A stretch of DNA of 64,000 nucleotides from Trichocoleus sp. FACHB-40 (GTDB taxonomy: Bacteria > Cyanobacteriota > Cyanobacteriia > Cyanobacteriales > FACHB-T130), in the NCBI RefSeq assembly GCF_014695915.1, contig NZ_JACJPF010000100.1, forward strand, positions 78,843 through 142,842, in the 5' to 3' direction. Of the stretch, positions 27,753 to 37,293 are shown in pieces. Below the pieces are notes generated by a model. That model had not been told where the DNA came from, made no database searches, and was given only the letters and a program-made list of their open reading frames with translations. A program made the position numbers and the translations under genes. How positions within the stretch are numbered: the first letter of the stretch is position 1; each line of letters opens with the position of its first letter.

Positions 27753-28730
27753 ATGTCCGGTAAGTTTTTCCAAACACTCGCGACAACCTTTGCTGTCACG
27801 GGTTTGATGCTATCAAGCGTCCCGAATATATCGTCTTTAGCAGCAACCCCACTGAAGAATGATCAAAGCGTAACTGGGGTGATCCGTCCTATTTCTCCCA
27901 CATTTCGCTATATAAACACAGCTAGGAGAGGTAATCCGGTTGAGATAGGATTTGGTGAAGAATACACTCTTAACGCCAAACAAGGTGACACAATCCAAGT
28001 CTCAGTTGGAACTGATAACCGCACTAATCTCCAGCCAGTGTTAGTTCTGTTTTCTTCAGAAGATGGCAGACAAGTTGCTTTTGAAGATAGAAGCAATACG
28101 CTGCGATATCAAGTGCCAACAAGTGGAGAATATAGACTATTTGTGTTGGGACAAAATAACTCTAAAGGTAGGTATACGCTTTCACTGTCAGGAATTACAG
28201 AAACTGCGGCTACTCAAACTCCAACTACTCAACCTACAGCCACAGATCCTCGAAGACAGGTTTGGCAAAATGAGTATGGTTTAAGAACTTTAGATAACTG
28301 TCCTGAAAACAAAAATTCTTTGGTCGCTGTCACTTTCCGGGAATATGGTCAAACGTATACGTACTGTGCCAATCCCAACCGCTTTGTCAAAGCAGGGGAG
28401 TATAACTATGACATTAGCAGTGGTGAGTTAAAGCCGAGAACGGTTGCGACTCAAAACCCAACTACTCAAGCCACAGTCACAGATACCAGAAAACAACGCC
28501 TACAAAACGAGTTTGGATTGACAGTTATGGACAATTGTCCGGCTGCAAGGACTTCTTTAGTTGTCGTGTCTTATCTCGAAGGCGGACAAACGTATACGTA
28601 CTGTGCCAATCCCAACCGCGTTTTCCCCGCAGGCGAGTACAGCTATAACCCCAACTCTCGCACCCTAGAAGCTGCTAGAAAACAGCAGCAATGCACGGTG
28701 GAAATCGGTGGCGTCTGCTTGGTTAGGTAA
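27753..28730 (+). CDS. Secreted PPC-like protein with duplicated Cys-containing domain
   Basis: I start at ATG 27753 (MSGKFFQTLATTFAVTGLML), preceded by GGAGA; ATG 27735 is an alternative. A signal peptide leads into a PPC-type beta domain (EEYTLNAKQGDTIQVSVGTD, then SGEYRLFVLGQNNSKGRYTLSLSG). Two copies of a ~60-residue unit follow, each with DNCP, QTYTYCANPNR and GEYxY, joined by Thr-rich linkers. A short tail has two more cysteines (QQCTVEIGGVCLVR). The two units share an identical 33-base DNA segment (28350-28382 and 28587-28619). Likely extracellular; no function recognised. Confidence 0.75.
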   Translation: MSGKFFQTLATTFAVTGLMLSSVPNISSLAATPLKNDQSVTGVIRPISPTFRYINTARRGNPVEIGFGEEYTLNAKQGDTIQVSVGTDNRTNLQPVLVLFSSEDGRQVAFEDRSNTLRYQVPTSGEYRLFVLGQNNSKGRYTLSLSGITETAATQTPTTQPTATDPRRQVWQNEYGLRTLDNCPENKNSLVAVTFREYGQTYTYCANPNRFVKAGEYNYDISSGELKPRTVATQNPTTQATVTDTRKQRLQNEFGLTVMDNCPAARTSLVVVSYLEGGQTYTYCANPNRVFPAGEYSYNPNSRTLEAARKQQQCTVEIGGVCLVR

Positions 28731-28881
28731 AAAAAGGGGGATTAGCTGCTAGTCTGTCAAAGGCTAGTGGCGAATAGAGAGTTTAGATTTTGGGTTGTCG
28801 AGAGCGGAAATAGTCTAAACGTCCATCCGACAGTGATAAGCTAAACGAATGTGTTTAATAAAGTCTTTAGGTGAAGTTTAG

Positions 28882-29928
28882 ATGACCGTTGCAACCCAAG
28901 TACCGTATCTGCTGCGGGCAGCTCGTGGAGAAGTTTTAGACCGTCCGCCAGTGTGGATGATGCGGCAGGCGGGTAGATATATGAAAGCTTATCGGGATTT
29001 AAGAGATAAGTATCCTGCGTTCCGCGATCGCTCTGAAAAAGCAGAACTCGCTATCGAAATCTCGCTACAACCGTTTCGCGCCTTTGAGCCAGACGGGGTA
29101 ATTTTATTTTCCGATATCTTAACCCCCCTGCCAGGACTCGGTATTCCCTTTGATATCATCGAAAGTCGTGGCCCAGTAATCGATCCGCCCATCCGCTCTT
29201 TGGAGCAAATCGATAAACTGCATCCCCTGGAACCTGAGGAATCTCTGCCTTTCATCCGCGAAATTTTGCAAACTTTGCGTCAAGAAGTCGGTAATAAGGC
29301 AACTGTGTTGGGTTTTGTCGGTGCGCCTTGGACGCTGGCGGCCTATGCAATTGAAGGCAAAAGCTCGAAAGATTACACGATTATCAAGAGCATGGCTTTC
29401 ACAGAGCCAGCAATGCTGCATAAATTTTTGGGGAAATTAGCAGACTCAATTGCTACTTACGTCCGCTACCAAATCGACTGCGGCGCTCAAGTTGTCCAGA
29501 TGTTCGACTCTTGGGCGGGGCAACTCAGTCCTCAAGACTACGAAAGTTTTGCTTTACCATATCAGCAGCAAGTTGTCAAGCAGGTGAAGGCAACTCATCC
29601 AGATACCCCACTGATCCTATACATTAATGGCAGTGCTGGGATACTTGAGAGGATGGCACAATCCGGCGTAGATATCGTCAGCGTAGACTGGACGGTGGAT
29701 ATGGCTCAAGCAAGGGCAAGACTTGGCTCTGATATGGGAGTGCAGGGAAATATGGATCCGTGCGCCTTATTTGGCTCGAAAGAGTTCATACGCGATCGCA
29801 TTTTAGACACGATTCGCAAAGCTGGGAAAAAAGGTCATATCATGAACCTCGGTCACGGAGTTTTACCCAGCACCCCCGAAGAAAACGTGGCATTCTTCTT
29901 TGAAACTGCCAAATCAGCTAAGAGCTAA
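28882..29928 (+). CDS. hemE: Uroporphyrinogen decarboxylase
   Basis: HemE decarboxylates the four acetate side chains of uroporphyrinogen III to coproporphyrinogen III, a shared step of heme and chlorophyll synthesis. Family signatures are the opening [19 protein letters not shown] and the later [27 protein letters not shown] and [15 protein letters not shown]. At 348 residues it is full length. The last codons and stop are embedded in a TAAGAGC repeat that forms a hairpin after the gene. Confidence 0.97.
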   Translation: MTVATQVPYLLRAARGEVLDRPPVWMMRQAGRYMKAYRDLRDKYPAFRDRSEKAELAIEISLQPFRAFEPDGVILFSDILTPLPGLGIPFDIIESRGPVIDPPIRSLEQIDKLHPLEPEESLPFIREILQTLRQEVGNKATVLGFVGAPWTLAAYAIEGKSSKDYTIIKSMAFTEPAMLHKFLGKLADSIATYVRYQIDCGAQVVQMFDSWAGQLSPQDYESFALPYQQQVVKQVKATHPDTPLILYINGSAGILERMAQSGVDIVSVDWTVDMAQARARLGSDMGVQGNMDPCALFGSKEFIRDRILDTIRKAGKKGHIMNLGHGVLPSTPEENVAFFFETAKSAKS

Positions 29929-29932
29929 TAGC

Positions 29933-29970
29933 TAAGAGCTAAGAGCTTCACGATTAGCTCTTAGCTCTTA
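29933..29970. terminator. Repeat-derived hairpin after hemE
   Basis: Left arm 29933-29947 (TAAGAGCTAAGAGCT) pairs perfectly with 29956-29970 around an 8-base loop. It is built from a TAAGAGC short tandem repeat that also covers the hemE stop. It has no U-tract, so it may act as an RNA end-stabiliser or weak terminator. Confidence 0.55.
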
Positions 29971-29996
29971 AGCAACTTACTAATGACTAACCCCTT

Positions 29997-30974
29997 ATGA
30001 CCCCGAAGCGGATTTTGGTGACTGGTGCGAGTGGCTGTATTGGTCACTACATTAGCGAAAGCCTGATTCAAAACACAGAACACGAGCTGTATCTGCTGGT
30101 CAGAAACCCAGATAAACTGGGAATTGACTACGAAGCAAGACCGGGCGTTACCATCCTGCACTATGACCTGCGAGAAGTTGAGCGAATAGGCGATTTGCTC
30201 AAGACAATGGATGTTGCAGTTTTGGCAGCTACCGCTTGGGGCGGGTCGCAAGAGGTGTTTGATGTTAACGTTATCAAAACCATCCGGTTGTTGAACCTGC
30301 TTAACCCAGCAGTGTGCCAACAAGTAATTTACTTTTCCACCGCCAGCGTCCTCGACCGTTCCAACGAACCACTCAAGGAAGCATCACAACTGGGGACAGA
30401 CTATATCCGTTCTAAGTATGACTGCTTGCAGCGGTTATCGAAACTAGCGATCGCACCCCGCATCACTACCCTGTTTCCCACCCTGGTACTCGGAGGAGAT
30501 ACCAACAAACCTTACTCCCATCTTTCCTCCGGTTTGCCAGGAGTAGCCAAGTGGATAGACATGATTCGCTTTTTCAAAGCTGATGGCAGCTTCCACTTTA
30601 TCCATGCGCGGGATATTGCGACTGTGGTGCAATACCTCATCGAGCATCCCCCAAAACCTGGAGAACCGCGACAGTTAGTTTTGGGACAGGAAGCGCTGAC
30701 GGCAAATCAAGCCGTAGAAGAAGTCTGCGCCTATTTGGATAAAAAGATTTATTTCCGCGTGCCTTTGACTCTCTCACTTGCCGATTTATTGATCGTCTTG
30801 TTCCGAATTCAGATGGCACCTTGGGATCGATTTTGCTTGCGCTACCGTAATTTCACCTACCAAGATCCCATAAATCCGACTACCTTTGGTCTGCCGAATT
30901 ACTGCGCCACCTTCACCGAGGTGCTGAAAATTAGCGGAGTCGAGAGAAAACCGCCCGCAATTAAAGGTGAGTAG
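29997..30974 (+). CDS. NAD(P)-dependent epimerase/dehydratase family protein
   Basis: This extended short-chain dehydrogenase-type protein has the nucleotide-binding GASGCIGHYI at residues 10-19 and a catalytic-type YIRSKYD (YxxxK relation) after STASVLD. The C-terminal ~100 residues (FRVPLTLSLADLLIVLFRIQ) contain a hydrophobic stretch suggesting membrane association. Substrate is not deducible. It starts 68 bases after hemE and is followed by a 263-base gap before the radical SAM pair, so it may be co-transcribed with hemE only weakly. Confidence 0.8.
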   Translation: MTPKRILVTGASGCIGHYISESLIQNTEHELYLLVRNPDKLGIDYEARPGVTILHYDLREVERIGDLLKTMDVAVLAATAWGGSQEVFDVNVIKTIRLLNLLNPAVCQQVIYFSTASVLDRSNEPLKEASQLGTDYIRSKYDCLQRLSKLAIAPRITTLFPTLVLGGDTNKPYSHLSSGLPGVAKWIDMIRFFKADGSFHFIHARDIATVVQYLIEHPPKPGEPRQLVLGQEALTANQAVEEVCAYLDKKIYFRVPLTLSLADLLIVLFRIQMAPWDRFCLRYRNFTYQDPINPTTFGLPNYCATFTEVLKISGVERKPPAIKGE

Positions 30975-31237
30975 ACACTCAAGAAGGGTTTTTTAACGCA
31001 AAGGTAGTGCTGTCGTGCCTCAACCCTTACGCAAAGGCGGCTAGTAAGTAGCGAACAAAAATAAGGATTAGATTAAAAACCTATAACCTACCCTTTGTGT
31101 TCCTTCCGGCGTACCTTTGCTACCAGGAGCCTTAAAAAAACAATTATATTAACCAGATTAGCCGGATTCAGCTAAACTCTTATGCTATGAATTAGCTAAT
31201 AGCTAAAAAATTAGAAGAGTGTGAGGGTTTAGATTCA

Positions 31238-32842
31238 ATGAGAGTTTTATTAGTTTATCCTCTTTTTCCTAAAACATTTTGGTCTTACGAGAAAATTCTG
31301 GAATTAGTCAACCGTAAGGTTTTGCTACCGCCGTTGGGTTTAGTGACCGTGGCGGCGATTTTACCTCAAGAGTGGGAATTTAAACTGGTAGACAGAAATA
31401 TTCGCTCTGTGACAGACGCAGAGTGGGAATGGGCAGATGTGGTAATTCTCTCCGCTATGATTGTCCAAAAGCCAGATTTACTTGACCAAATCCGGGAAGC
31501 GAAGCGGCGCGGTAAACTGGTGGCCTGTGGTGGCCCTTATCCAACTTCTGTACCGGAAGAAGTCCAAGAGGCGGGTGTAGATTTCCTGATTTTAGATGAA
31601 GGGGAAATTACTCTGCCGATGTTTGTCGAAGCAATTGAGCGCGGCGAAAAATCGGGCATTTTCCGCGCCATCAATGGGGAAAAACCAGATGTCACGACAA
31701 CTCCAGTTCCCCGCTTTGATTTGCTAGAATTTGATGCTTACGATTCGATGTCGGTGCAGTTTTCGCGGGGTTGTCCCTTCCAGTGCGAATTTTGCGACAT
31801 CATTGTGCTATACGGTCGCAAACCCCGCACTAAAACCCCAGCGCAACTTTTGGCAGAGTTGGAGTATCTCTACCAACTGGGATGGCGGCGCGGTGTGTTT
31901 ATGGTGGATGACAACTTCATTGGGAATAAGCGCAATGTCAAGTTATTTCTCAAGGAGTTGAAAGTCTGGCAAGCTGAACACAAATATCCTTTCAAATTTA
32001 ATACAGAAGCTTCTATTGATTTGGCGCAAGATCCCGAATTGATAGAGCTGATGGTTGAGTGTTATTTTGATGCTGTGTTTCTGGGAATTGAAACGCCGGA
32101 TGAGGAAAGTCTGTCGATGACCAAGAAATTCCAAAACACGCGCAGTTCCCTCGCCGAAGCTGTGGAAATGATTACACGCGCCGGGTTGCGACCAATGGCT
32201 GGGTTTATTATTGGCTTTGATGGCGAGAAAAAAGGCGCAGGCGATCGCATTGTCCGATTTGCGGAACTGACTGCTATCCCTACCACAACTTTTGGAATGT
32301 TGCAAGCCCTCCCCAATACAGCTTTGTGGTACCGGCTAGAGAAAGAAGGGCGACTGGTGGGCAAAGAAGGCAACCTTAACCAGACCACTTTGATGAATTT
32401 TATCCCGACGCGCCCTGTAGAAGACATCGCTAGAGAATATGTCGAGGCATTTAGCGATTTGTATGAACCCAGTCGCTATCTGGATCGCATCTATCGCTGT
32501 TTCCTAATGCTAGGCGCACCAAAAGTAAAAGCCCCTTTCAAAATGCCCAGCCTGATAGATTTGAAGGCACTTTCGATTGTAGTCTGGCGTCAAGGCTTCA
32601 AACGCCAGACTCGCTGGAAATTCTGGCATCATTTGTTTAGCATCATTAAGAACAACCCCGCAGTATGGGAACATTACCTCACCCTCTGCGCCCACAATGA
32701 GCATTTCATGGAGTATCGGCAAATTGTTCGCGACGAAATTGAGGCTCAATTAGTTGAATATCTAGCACCCCTGACAAAACAGAAACCGGAAGTTTCTGAG
32801 GTGAAAATTAAGCCAGAAGAGTCATTAGTTAGTAGCCATTAG
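31238..32842 (+). CDS. B12-binding radical SAM protein (HpnP-like), copy 1
   Basis: The N-terminal cobalamin-binding-type domain covers residues 1-145. A radical SAM core follows, with CxxxCxxC formed by Cys179, Cys183 and Cys186 (SRGCPFQCEFCD), and then a C-terminal DUF4070-type region (ALPNTALWYRLEKEGRL onward). The B12 domain lacks the DxHxxG motif, as is common in this group. Enzymes of this architecture include the hopanoid C-2 methylase HpnP and other methyltransferases acting on unactivated carbons. The opening MRVLLVYPLFPKTFWSYEK is close to that group, but a specific substrate cannot be assigned. The paralogue follows 92 bases downstream. Confidence 0.85.
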   Translation: MRVLLVYPLFPKTFWSYEKILELVNRKVLLPPLGLVTVAAILPQEWEFKLVDRNIRSVTDAEWEWADVVILSAMIVQKPDLLDQIREAKRRGKLVACGGPYPTSVPEEVQEAGVDFLILDEGEITLPMFVEAIERGEKSGIFRAINGEKPDVTTTPVPRFDLLEFDAYDSMSVQFSRGCPFQCEFCDIIVLYGRKPRTKTPAQLLAELEYLYQLGWRRGVFMVDDNFIGNKRNVKLFLKELKVWQAEHKYPFKFNTEASIDLAQDPELIELMVECYFDAVFLGIETPDEESLSMTKKFQNTRSSLAEAVEMITRAGLRPMAGFIIGFDGEKKGAGDRIVRFAELTAIPTTTFGMLQALPNTALWYRLEKEGRLVGKEGNLNQTTLMNFIPTRPVEDIAREYVEAFSDLYEPSRYLDRIYRCFLMLGAPKVKAPFKMPSLIDLKALSIVVWRQGFKRQTRWKFWHHLFSIIKNNPAVWEHYLTLCAHNEHFMEYRQIVRDEIEAQLVEYLAPLTKQKPEVSEVKIKPEESLVSSH

Positions 32843-32846
32843 TTAT

Positions 32847-32870
32847 AGGGACACGGCGGCCCGTGTCCCT
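32847..32870. repeat. GGGACACGG palindrome between the radical SAM genes
   Basis: A perfect 10-base-pair stem (AGGGACACGG / CCGTGTCCCT) with a CGGC loop lies just after copy 1. Similar GTGTCCCTA palindromes are dispersed in cyanobacterial genomes. It may modulate expression of copy 2 relative to copy 1. Confidence 0.7.
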
Positions 32871-32934
32871 ACCAAAAACTAAGAACTAATGACTAATGAA
32901 TAATGACTTTAAATAAAGTGAGGATGGACATTTC

Positions 32935-34530
32935 ATGCGAATTTTACTTTTATATCCGCTATTTCCCAAAAGTTTTTGGTCTTTTGAAAAAACCTTAGCT
33001 TTGCTAAATCGCAGAGCCATGCTACCGCCTTTAGGTTTAGTAACTGTAGCAGCAATTCTCCCCCAAGAGTGGGAATTTAAGCTAGTAGATAGAAATATCC
33101 GCCCGGTAACTGAAGCTGAGTGGGAATGGGCAGATTTGGTGATTCTCTCAGCAATGATTGTCCAGCAGGAAGATTTTATCGACCAAATTCAAGAAGCAAA
33201 AAGACGCGGTAAAGCTGTTGCAGTAGGCGGCCCTTATCCAACAGCGTTACCCAAAGAAGCAGAAGCTGCTGGTGCAGATTATTTGATTTTGGATGAAGGG
33301 GAAATCACTCTGCCGATGTTTGTGGAGGCAGTTCAACGGGGCGACACTGGTGGTATTTTCCGGTCTGGGGGAGAAAGACCAGATGTAACCATTACGCCTA
33401 TTCCTCGCTTCGATTTACTGGAGTTTGACGCTTATTCGGAGATGTCAGTCCAGTTTTCTCGCGGGTGTCCTTTTCAGTGCGAATTCTGCGACATTATTGT
33501 TCTCTACGGACGCAAACCCCGAACAAAAGCCCCAGCCCAATTAATAGCTGAATTAGAACGCCTTTATGAGTTGGGTTGGCGACGCAGCATTTTCATGGTG
33601 GACGACAACTTTATTGGGAATAAGCGCAATGTTAAGTTGTTCCTAAAAGAGTTGCAACCTTGGATGGTTGAACATCAGTATCCTTTCTCTTTTGCCACAG
33701 AAGCATCAGTTGATTTGGCAAAGGATCAAGAACTGATGGATATGATGGTTCAGTGTAACTTCGGGGCGGTGTTTTTAGGAATAGAAACGCCCGATGAGGA
33801 CAGTTTAGCGCTAACGCAGAAGTTTCAAAATACACGAGATTCTTTGAGCGATTCTGTAGAGGCGATCGCGCGTTCGGGACTGCGGGTGATGGCAGGGTTT
33901 ATTATTGGCTTTGATGGGGAGAAACAGGGCGCAGGCGATCGCATTGTCCAATTTGTCGAGAAAACCTCAATTCCCACAGCCATATTTAGTATGCTCCAAG
34001 CTTTACCCGATACCGCCCTCTGGCATCGGCTAAAGAAAGAAGGACGACTGCGAGGAGAATCAGCGAACATCAATCAAACAACATTGATGAACTATGTCCC
34101 AACTCGTCCCCTAGAAGAAATTGCCCGCGAATATATCAACGCCTTCTGGACACTTTACGATCCGGAGCGTTTTCTAGACCGTACTTACCGTCACTTCCGC
34201 ATTTTAGGAGAAGCAACTTATCCTAATAAAGGAAAACGTCCCAAAAAGAAACTAGATTGGGTGGTAATTCGAGCGTTTCTAACAATTTGTTGGCGACAAG
34301 GTGTTGTCCGCAAAACTCGCTTAAAATTCTGGCGCAACCTGTTTAGTATGTATCGGCACAATAAGGGTGGAATCAGCAGTTATTTAGCCGTGTGCGCTCA
34401 AATCGAGCATTTTGTGGAGTATCGCGAGATTGTTAAAGAGCAGATTGAAGCTCAGTTGGCTGATTTTATGGCAGAGGAGGCAAAAGTGCAAAAACTCCCA
34501 CAAGAGGTAAAAACTCCTGTGAGTGCGTAA
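32935..34530 (+). CDS. B12-binding radical SAM protein (HpnP-like), copy 2
   Basis: This 531-residue paralogue of the preceding gene aligns from end to end, with the same domain order and the radical SAM cysteines Cys178, Cys182 and Cys185 (SRGCPFQCEFC). The radical SAM core is highly conserved between the two. The C-terminal ~110 residues differ most (GEATYPNKGKRPKKKLDWVV against GAPKVKAPFKMPSLIDLKAL), so the copies may differ in substrate or partner. A TGAGGATGG ribosome site precedes the ATG. Confidence 0.85.
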   Translation: MRILLLYPLFPKSFWSFEKTLALLNRRAMLPPLGLVTVAAILPQEWEFKLVDRNIRPVTEAEWEWADLVILSAMIVQQEDFIDQIQEAKRRGKAVAVGGPYPTALPKEAEAAGADYLILDEGEITLPMFVEAVQRGDTGGIFRSGGERPDVTITPIPRFDLLEFDAYSEMSVQFSRGCPFQCEFCDIIVLYGRKPRTKAPAQLIAELERLYELGWRRSIFMVDDNFIGNKRNVKLFLKELQPWMVEHQYPFSFATEASVDLAKDQELMDMMVQCNFGAVFLGIETPDEDSLALTQKFQNTRDSLSDSVEAIARSGLRVMAGFIIGFDGEKQGAGDRIVQFVEKTSIPTAIFSMLQALPDTALWHRLKKEGRLRGESANINQTTLMNYVPTRPLEEIAREYINAFWTLYDPERFLDRTYRHFRILGEATYPNKGKRPKKKLDWVVIRAFLTICWRQGVVRKTRLKFWRNLFSMYRHNKGGISSYLAVCAQIEHFVEYREIVKEQIEAQLADFMAEEAKVQKLPQEVKTPVSA

Positions 34531-34690
34531 TGCAAAATCGTTCATTTTAATTTTTTGGGGTGCGTTACGAGAAATCGCTTAACGCATCCTAAGCATTTGA
34601 TGTACGCAGAAAAGGCGATCGCTCTCACCTAATAGTATCTACATCTGAAAGTTGAATTCTGCGATCGCGGCTGATCAGCGGTACACCATC

Positions 34691-35761
34691 TCAGCAATTC
34701 ATAGATGTCTCTATGATGTCTTGAAACCAGTTTAAGAAGCGATCGCCCAAAGCCTCCAACGAATACTCCGCTTCCGCTTGTTGACGACAGGCTAGGCGGT
34801 CAATTTGATCCAATCGTCCAATTGCCTCTACTAAACCTTCCACCCTATCCGGTTCCACCAAAAAGCCGGTTTTCCCATCTTGGATAATTTCAGTCGGGCC
34901 ACCTCGACTGTAGGAAATTACTGGCACCCCACAAGCCAACGCCTCAATTACCACATTGCCAAACGCTTCCACCCAGCGAGGAGTCATCAACAGCGCCCGA
35001 CATTTGCCTAATTCTTGCTGCATTTGGGCTGTGGGGAAAAATCCCACATATTCCACAGGAGCATCTGGATACTCTTGACAAATCTGCTGCCAGTAGGCTT
35101 CATCCTGCATTTTTCCCAATATTTTCAGGGGGATGCCAGTTATATTTGCAGCTGCGACAGCATCCTCCAAACCTTTTTCGGGAGCGATTCGACCCAGCCA
35201 AGCTAAAGCGGGTGAGGGTTCTTTGACAAAATCATACAGGGATAGATCCAGTCCACCACCTAGAATCCGACACTGCTGGGCAAAAGGAAACGTTTGTGCC
35301 TGGGTGCGAGTGTAGACACCAATAGTACCGGGAAACTCGACAGCAACCTTTCCGGCGATTTGATCCATTGCATCGGACAAGGAACCCATACTGATGAAAT
35401 GAGCGATCGCGCACTCAAAAAATGGTGTCAGGTAAAATGGCAACCAATCGTAGGCAATGTTGAAAATCAGATCGTAATCAGCCTGCACTTGCCGCGCGTA
35501 GTCGCACATATTGCCTAATACCGAATTTTCCGGCATGACAATCGGCGTACTGCGTCCCTGACTCTGAGCCGTCGTTTGGAGTTCTCCAGCAATCTCGACA
35601 ATGGGAATCTCCCCTAAGACAGATCCTTGGGGAGCGACAATTTTTAGACTATGACCCCGCCGGATCATCTCTTGGGCAACGTTAAGCAGCGTTAGTTCGA
35701 CACCTCCCCCTAGCCCTGTGCCAAGAGCGCCAACTGGGGTTGAGAGCAATAACAGTTTCAA
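34691..35761 (-). CDS. GT4-family glycosyltransferase
   Basis: This retaining GT-B glycosyltransferase has the opening TPVGALGTGLGGGVELTLLN, a donor-binding LAWLGRIAPEKGLEDAV, and the EX7E element EAFGNVVIEALACGVPV. The glycine-rich N-terminus is similar to what I recall of the cyanobacterial UDP-glucose:tetrahydrobiopterin glucosyltransferase, which makes the pterin glucoside thought to be linked to phototaxis. A polysaccharide or glycolipid role is the alternative. No pterin genes are adjacent, so the specific role is tentative. Confidence 0.82.
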   Translation of the reverse strand: MKLLLLSTPVGALGTGLGGGVELTLLNVAQEMIRRGHSLKIVAPQGSVLGEIPIVEIAGELQTTAQSQGRSTPIVMPENSVLGNMCDYARQVQADYDLIFNIAYDWLPFYLTPFFECAIAHFISMGSLSDAMDQIAGKVAVEFPGTIGVYTRTQAQTFPFAQQCRILGGGLDLSLYDFVKEPSPALAWLGRIAPEKGLEDAVAAANITGIPLKILGKMQDEAYWQQICQEYPDAPVEYVGFFPTAQMQQELGKCRALLMTPRWVEAFGNVVIEALACGVPVISYSRGGPTEIIQDGKTGFLVEPDRVEGLVEAIGRLDQIDRLACRQQAEAEYSLEALGDRFLNWFQDIIETSMNC

Positions 35762-35817
35762 AGAGCGTTGAATGTGTTTTGGGTTGAGTTCTGAGTTATT
35801 TTAATTCAATCAAAACT

Positions 35818-37056
35818 CTATTGCGATCGCTCGTCTGATTTGTCTTCAGGGGAATTAGGCAAAGCTGCCTTATTATCGGCACCAGGGATACTGCGAATCC
35901 GATTTAACTGACCCATAGCCCACCGCGCTGTTTCCTGAACATCGGAATTTTGATCCTCAGCAGCAAGGCGCAACAGTTGGCTAACTTGGGAAATCGTGTC
36001 ATAGATTCTCGTCAAATCCCGAATCGCATTTTTCCGCACTTCCGGGCTTTCATCTTGCAATGAAATTGCCAGCGCCCGATTCATAGGTTTGAGAGTGCGC
36101 GTGCCAATTTGCGATAGAGCCTCCAATATTAAGCCGCGTTGCTGGGAATCTGAATCCATCAACAGATCCACCAATGGCTGTACTGCCCTAGAGTCTCCCC
36201 GTTGCGCCAGTTCCCAGATTGCCTTGCGTCGCTTTGTAAGATCGTTTCCCTGTAAATCTTTGACTAATTCCTCAACAATGTCGATTTTAGCCAGGCGAGT
36301 AGTTTCCCTGATCGGCGGTGTTGTTTCTTTAGGCGGCTGGGGAGTTATTCCCTCGTCTGGATGACGTTTATCTGAAACGGTAAAAACAGAGGAATGAAAG
36401 CCGTTTTTGCTGTCGTTTTCTAGCGGTTGAATGTGGGTGTCGATGCCATTATTACTGGCATTTTCCAAGTCTAGATAACTAATTTCATCGGATACATCAG
36501 ATGAAGCTTCTGGCTCCTCTTCGTGGCTAGTAGCTTTTTTCAACCATGACACAAAGAAGTACACTGCCAATCCTACCCCAGCAGATGCTAGAGTCAAGCC
36601 CAACAACCACAACAGCGGATTAGGGCGAGGTTTTACCGCTTTGGGTTTTTGTGTAGGGGATGGTTTGGGCTGTGCAGCTAGAGATGTCTTGATATTCTCC
36701 CTAGTTGTTGAGCCAGCAATGCCGTCAGCCGCTAACCCGGCAGATGTTTGAAATTTGGAAACTGCAACCGCTGTAGTTCGCCCATACACTCCATCAACTG
36801 CCCCGTTGTAGTGTCCTAAACGCTTGAGTGCCTTTTGTAATTCGGCTACTTCCAAGCCTTGAGAGCCAACTGTGAGGACAGGTTCCGCGTCTGCGGCGTT
36901 TGGAGAACTTGCCTGAGCTAATTCTAGAGATTGGGAACGGGTTGGTAAAGTGGCGATCGCTTGCTCAACACCTGAAAAGTTTTTGCCTGAAATGGGGATA
37001 AAACCCAGACAGGTGACAGATGTGACTAGAAGCAACGTTGAGCGATAGAGTATCAT
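35818..37056 (-). CDS. Peptidoglycan-binding domain protein with transmembrane helix and HEAT repeats
   Basis: The order is signal or anchor (residues 1-25), a PG_binding_1 domain at about 60-115 (VLTVGSQGLEVAELQKALKRLGHYNGAVDGVYG... in pieces), a proline-rich linker, and a clear transmembrane helix (PLLWLLGLTLASAGVGLAVYFFV in two halves). An acidic stretch and HEAT/PBS-lyase-type helical repeats at about 270-395 (QRGDSRAVQPLVDLLMDSDS) follow. With the wall-binding domain outside, the HEAT part would be cytoplasmic, giving a protein that links peptidoglycan to a cytosolic partner. Function is otherwise unknown. Confidence 0.78.
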   Translation of the reverse strand: MILYRSTLLLVTSVTCLGFIPISGKNFSGVEQAIATLPTRSQSLELAQASSPNAADAEPVLTVGSQGLEVAELQKALKRLGHYNGAVDGVYGRTTAVAVSKFQTSAGLAADGIAGSTTRENIKTSLAAQPKPSPTQKPKAVKPRPNPLLWLLGLTLASAGVGLAVYFFVSWLKKATSHEEEPEASSDVSDEISYLDLENASNNGIDTHIQPLENDSKNGFHSSVFTVSDKRHPDEGITPQPPKETTPPIRETTRLAKIDIVEELVKDLQGNDLTKRRKAIWELAQRGDSRAVQPLVDLLMDSDSQQRGLILEALSQIGTRTLKPMNRALAISLQDESPEVRKNAIRDLTRIYDTISQVSQLLRLAAEDQNSDVQETARWAMGQLNRIRSIPGADNKAALPNSPEDKSDERSQ

Positions 37057-37293
37057 TTTGGGGAAACCTGTCTAAGCGATCAAAACCCGACAAGATCCTT
37101 TGCTAAGAGTTTTTTCTTTAGCTTCCAGTGCCAGCATGAAATTATAATTTCTATACAGTTAGTAAGCTTTTTATCCGCAAAATTTGGGGAAAAAGCTCGT
37201 TTGGTGGAATTGAAAATGATGCGCCGATCATAGCAAAAACTATTAATTTGCTCTCACATATTAACTTCTGCTGGGGAGCGATCATCTTCATTC

